DNA of 64,000 bases, taken from contig NZ_CP014671.1 of NCBI RefSeq assembly GCF_001697225.1, forward strand, positions 2,232,001 through 2,296,000. The letters run 5' to 3'. A model generated the notes under the pieces. The model had not been told where the DNA came from. It saw nothing but the letters and a program-made list of their open reading frames with translations, and did no database searches. A program made the translations under genes and the position numbers. Source of the DNA: Immundisolibacter cernigliae (GTDB lineage Bacteria; Pseudomonadota; Gammaproteobacteria; Immundisolibacterales; Immundisolibacteraceae). How positions within the stretch are numbered: position 1 is the first letter of the stretch; every line of letters starts with the position of its first letter. Positions 63,401 through 64,000 of the stretch are shown one piece after another.

Positions 63401-64000
63401 GGCAACGGCATCACCGAAACCACCACCTACGACGCCGACGGCCAGCGCAGCGCCCAGGCCCACAGCGGCAGCAGCAGCGGCGGCGGGACCTCCAGCGCCG
63501 CGGACGACGAAATCCCCACCTTGGGCGAGTGGGGCATGATCCTGCTCGGCGGCGTGCTGCTGATCGTTCTGGCGCGGCGCAGCCGTACCCCCGGCCCGGC
63601 CGCCTGGCTGCTGCTCGCGCTGGCGGGCACAGTCCTGCTCCTGACCACCCCCGACGCCCGCGCCGGCGACGCCAGCTACACCTACGATAGCAACGGCAAC
63701 ATCCTGACCCGCAGCGCGCCGGACACCACCACCTACAGCTACGACGCCCTGGACCGCCTCACGCGCGAGCAGGGCCCGGCGGTCACCCAGAGCTTCGGCT
63801 ACGATGGCGCCGGCAACCGCACCCTCGATGGAGCCGGCAGCTACGTGTACGCCCCCGCCAGCAACCGCCAGACCAGCCGCCCGCAGGGGCCGGTCACGCT
63901 CGATGCCGCCGGCCACACCACCGCCCAGGCCGGCTTCACCTACACTTGGGACGGCCCGGGCCGGCTCAAGACCGTCCGCCTGTCCGGCCAGCTGCTGGCC
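60491..64000 (+). CDS. Secreted RHS/YD-repeat protein with internal IPTL-CTERM signal (partial, 3' end missing)
   Basis: Open from the ATG at 60491 (GGAGG upstream) to the end of the window, at least 1,170 residues with no stop. Order: signal peptide (MRRTLRLVLALVCLSASARA), a cysteine-containing N-terminal region, a DUF6531-like RHS entry from about residue 140 (NPIHGASGNKYQREVDFEG), then dozens of YD repeats (TYDAAGRL type) to about residue 980. A Gly/Ser linker follows, then IPTLGEWGMILLGGVLLIV from residue 1008 with basic ARRSR, a second hydrophobic stretch (AAWLLLALAGTVLLLTT) ending in DARA, and renewed YD repeats. A membrane signal in mid-protein is unexpected. The frame was checked at several points and is continuous. 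C-terminal effector not in view. Confidence 0.88.
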   Translation, partial: MRRTLRLVLALVCLSASARAAYQWPDSTPPDQWRTADEACSLGEALPELARLRAVNPSRQYTLIWAYANEYTDGESQCRFVIEERRPFLTTDLFYDFLHIRTGAADACALTGYLDPETGQCGAPKGAFGPNCPAGANGTNPIHGASGNKYQREVDFEGAGSFPLRFERHYNSRDFTATALGTGWRHTYAGVLVISDNAGTLSRVRAVRPDGRVLTYTWNGSAWASQADVLERLAQAGANWTLTLPDDRVETYGPDGVLASVRDRAGLSHTLTYAVTQGASRLTRVTHSYGQVLDFTYDAQGRLAGLTAPDGQALGYAYDAAGKLASVTYPGALTRSYHYNEAAHTGGANLPHALTGLTDERGIRVSTWTYAPDGRATGSRRAGNVDAYALAYQPDGSTQITDPLGTVRAYGFVVQQQVARLTGLSQPCTSGCADTAQTLTRDANGNVTARRDFNGNLTCYAYDPARNLETRRVEGLSGAACPGTTVAGVTRTISTEWHATFRLPLRVAEPGRRITYTHDAEGNVLTRTEQATTDPDGSQGFAATLTGAPRVWTHTWNADGQVLTVDGPRTDLTDVTTYAYYTDTTAEHRRGDLMRVTNALGQVTNLTRYDGAGRLREAVDPNGVTTAYAYDARGRLGSVSTAGATTALTYDAAGHLSRVTLADGSFVNYTYDGAGRLTEVADAVGNRIVHTLDAAGNRLSETWRNPDTSVARSRTRVFDALSRLQQAIGAAGQTTQYAYDAQGNPTTITDPKAQPTGQAYDARHRLTQVSDALAGLTAFTYDRQDRVTGLTAPNGAATAYTYDGLGNLTQEQSPDRGTTGATYDAAGNVLTRTDARGVSVTLTYDALNRPLSETWSSGETASYTYDAAPGCSVGIGRLCQVVDSAGQTTYAYDAHGRLTSETRTEAGITHTTGYTYDAAGRRLSTTLPSGENLTLTRDSAGRVSQLESASETLAQAIAYDAAGALTAQTLGNGITETTTYDADGQRSAQAHSGSSSGGGTSSAADDEIPTLGEWGMILLGGVLLIVLARRSRTPGPAAWLLLALAGTVLLLTTPDARAGDASYTYDSNGNILTRSAPDTTTYSYDALDRLTREQGPAVTQSFGYDGAGNRTLDGAGSYVYAPASNRQTSRPQGPVTLDAAGHTTAQAGFTYTWDGPGRLKTVRLSGQLLA

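Noticed and set aside
60419-63916. 1,165-codon open frame on the minus strand opposite the RHS gene
   Set aside because: It mirrors the codon pattern of the repeated YD units (GC-rich third positions suppress stops on the other strand), has no recognisable domain and no ribosome site. The plus-strand frame has a signal peptide, DUF6531-like entry and YD repeats.

Overview
This is a high-GC, gene-dense chromosomal window from a gram-negative bacterium, most likely a gammaproteobacterium. The block ispB / rplU-rpmA-obgE-proB / rpsT / murJ-ribF-ileS-lspA has the order seen in Pseudomonas and relatives, and outer-membrane porins, BolA, YciB, LptM and a DAP decarboxylase are present. The organism looks like an aerobic aromatic degrader: there is a Rieske dioxygenase cluster with its own sigma-54 activator, and a second locus with an acyl-CoA ligase-like enzyme, a meta-cleavage-type hydrolase and a BphC-type extradiol dioxygenase. 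A PAH degrader of the Immundisolibacter type would fit, but that placement is inference.

Layout. 1-3.9 kb: ring-hydroxylating dioxygenase operon (minus) and a divergent V4R/sigma-54 activator, with a well-spaced -24/-12 promoter between them. 4-9.4 kb: PhoX-like secreted protein with a Pho box, a frameshifted small secreted gene, an MgtA-type Mg2+ ATPase, and a REP-associated tyrosine transposase with its palindromic repeats. 9.4-12.1 kb: gamma-glutamylcyclotransferase-like gene, cca and a radical SAM gene, overlapping by 4 nt. 12.2-19.6 kb: sulfate-uptake operon (yezD-like, OprP-type porin, binding protein, cysT, cysW, cysA) behind a putative sigma-54 promoter, with a divergent GAF/sigma-54 activator. 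19.7-24.5 kb: parallel molybdate operon modE / OprP-type porin / modA-modB-modC. 24.7-31.7 kb: aldehyde dehydrogenase, sixA-ppx-ModE-like HTH, a porin behind a Fur-like site, lysA-lptM. 31.9-35.4 kb: tRNA-Met, a bufferin (copper-buffering RiPP) operon bufA-bufB-bufC and a divergent ECF sigma/anti-sigma pair. 35.4-41.3 kb: tag, the second aromatic locus, a conserved small protein and a lipoprotein L,D-transpeptidase. 41.4-47.3 kb: IS remnant, tRNA-Phe, alcohol dehydrogenase, bolA-yciB, yciO, two nucleotide-sugar genes, tRNA-Pro. 47.3-58 kb: conserved housekeeping block. 58-64 kb: an esterase, an exosortase H-like system and a very large RHS/YD-repeat protein that runs off the window.

The most unusual locus is the last. 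A divergently placed exosortase of the XrtH type faces a secreted RHS protein that carries an IPTL-CTERM sorting signal in the middle of the polypeptide (about residue 1008), not at its C-terminus. A second signal-peptide-like segment follows at once, and then more YD repeats. A good Pho box precedes the gene. The second theme is oxyanion acquisition: two closely related OprP-type porins are each embedded in a separate ABC-transporter operon (sulfate and molybdate), and the sulfate operon appears to be under sigma-54 control.
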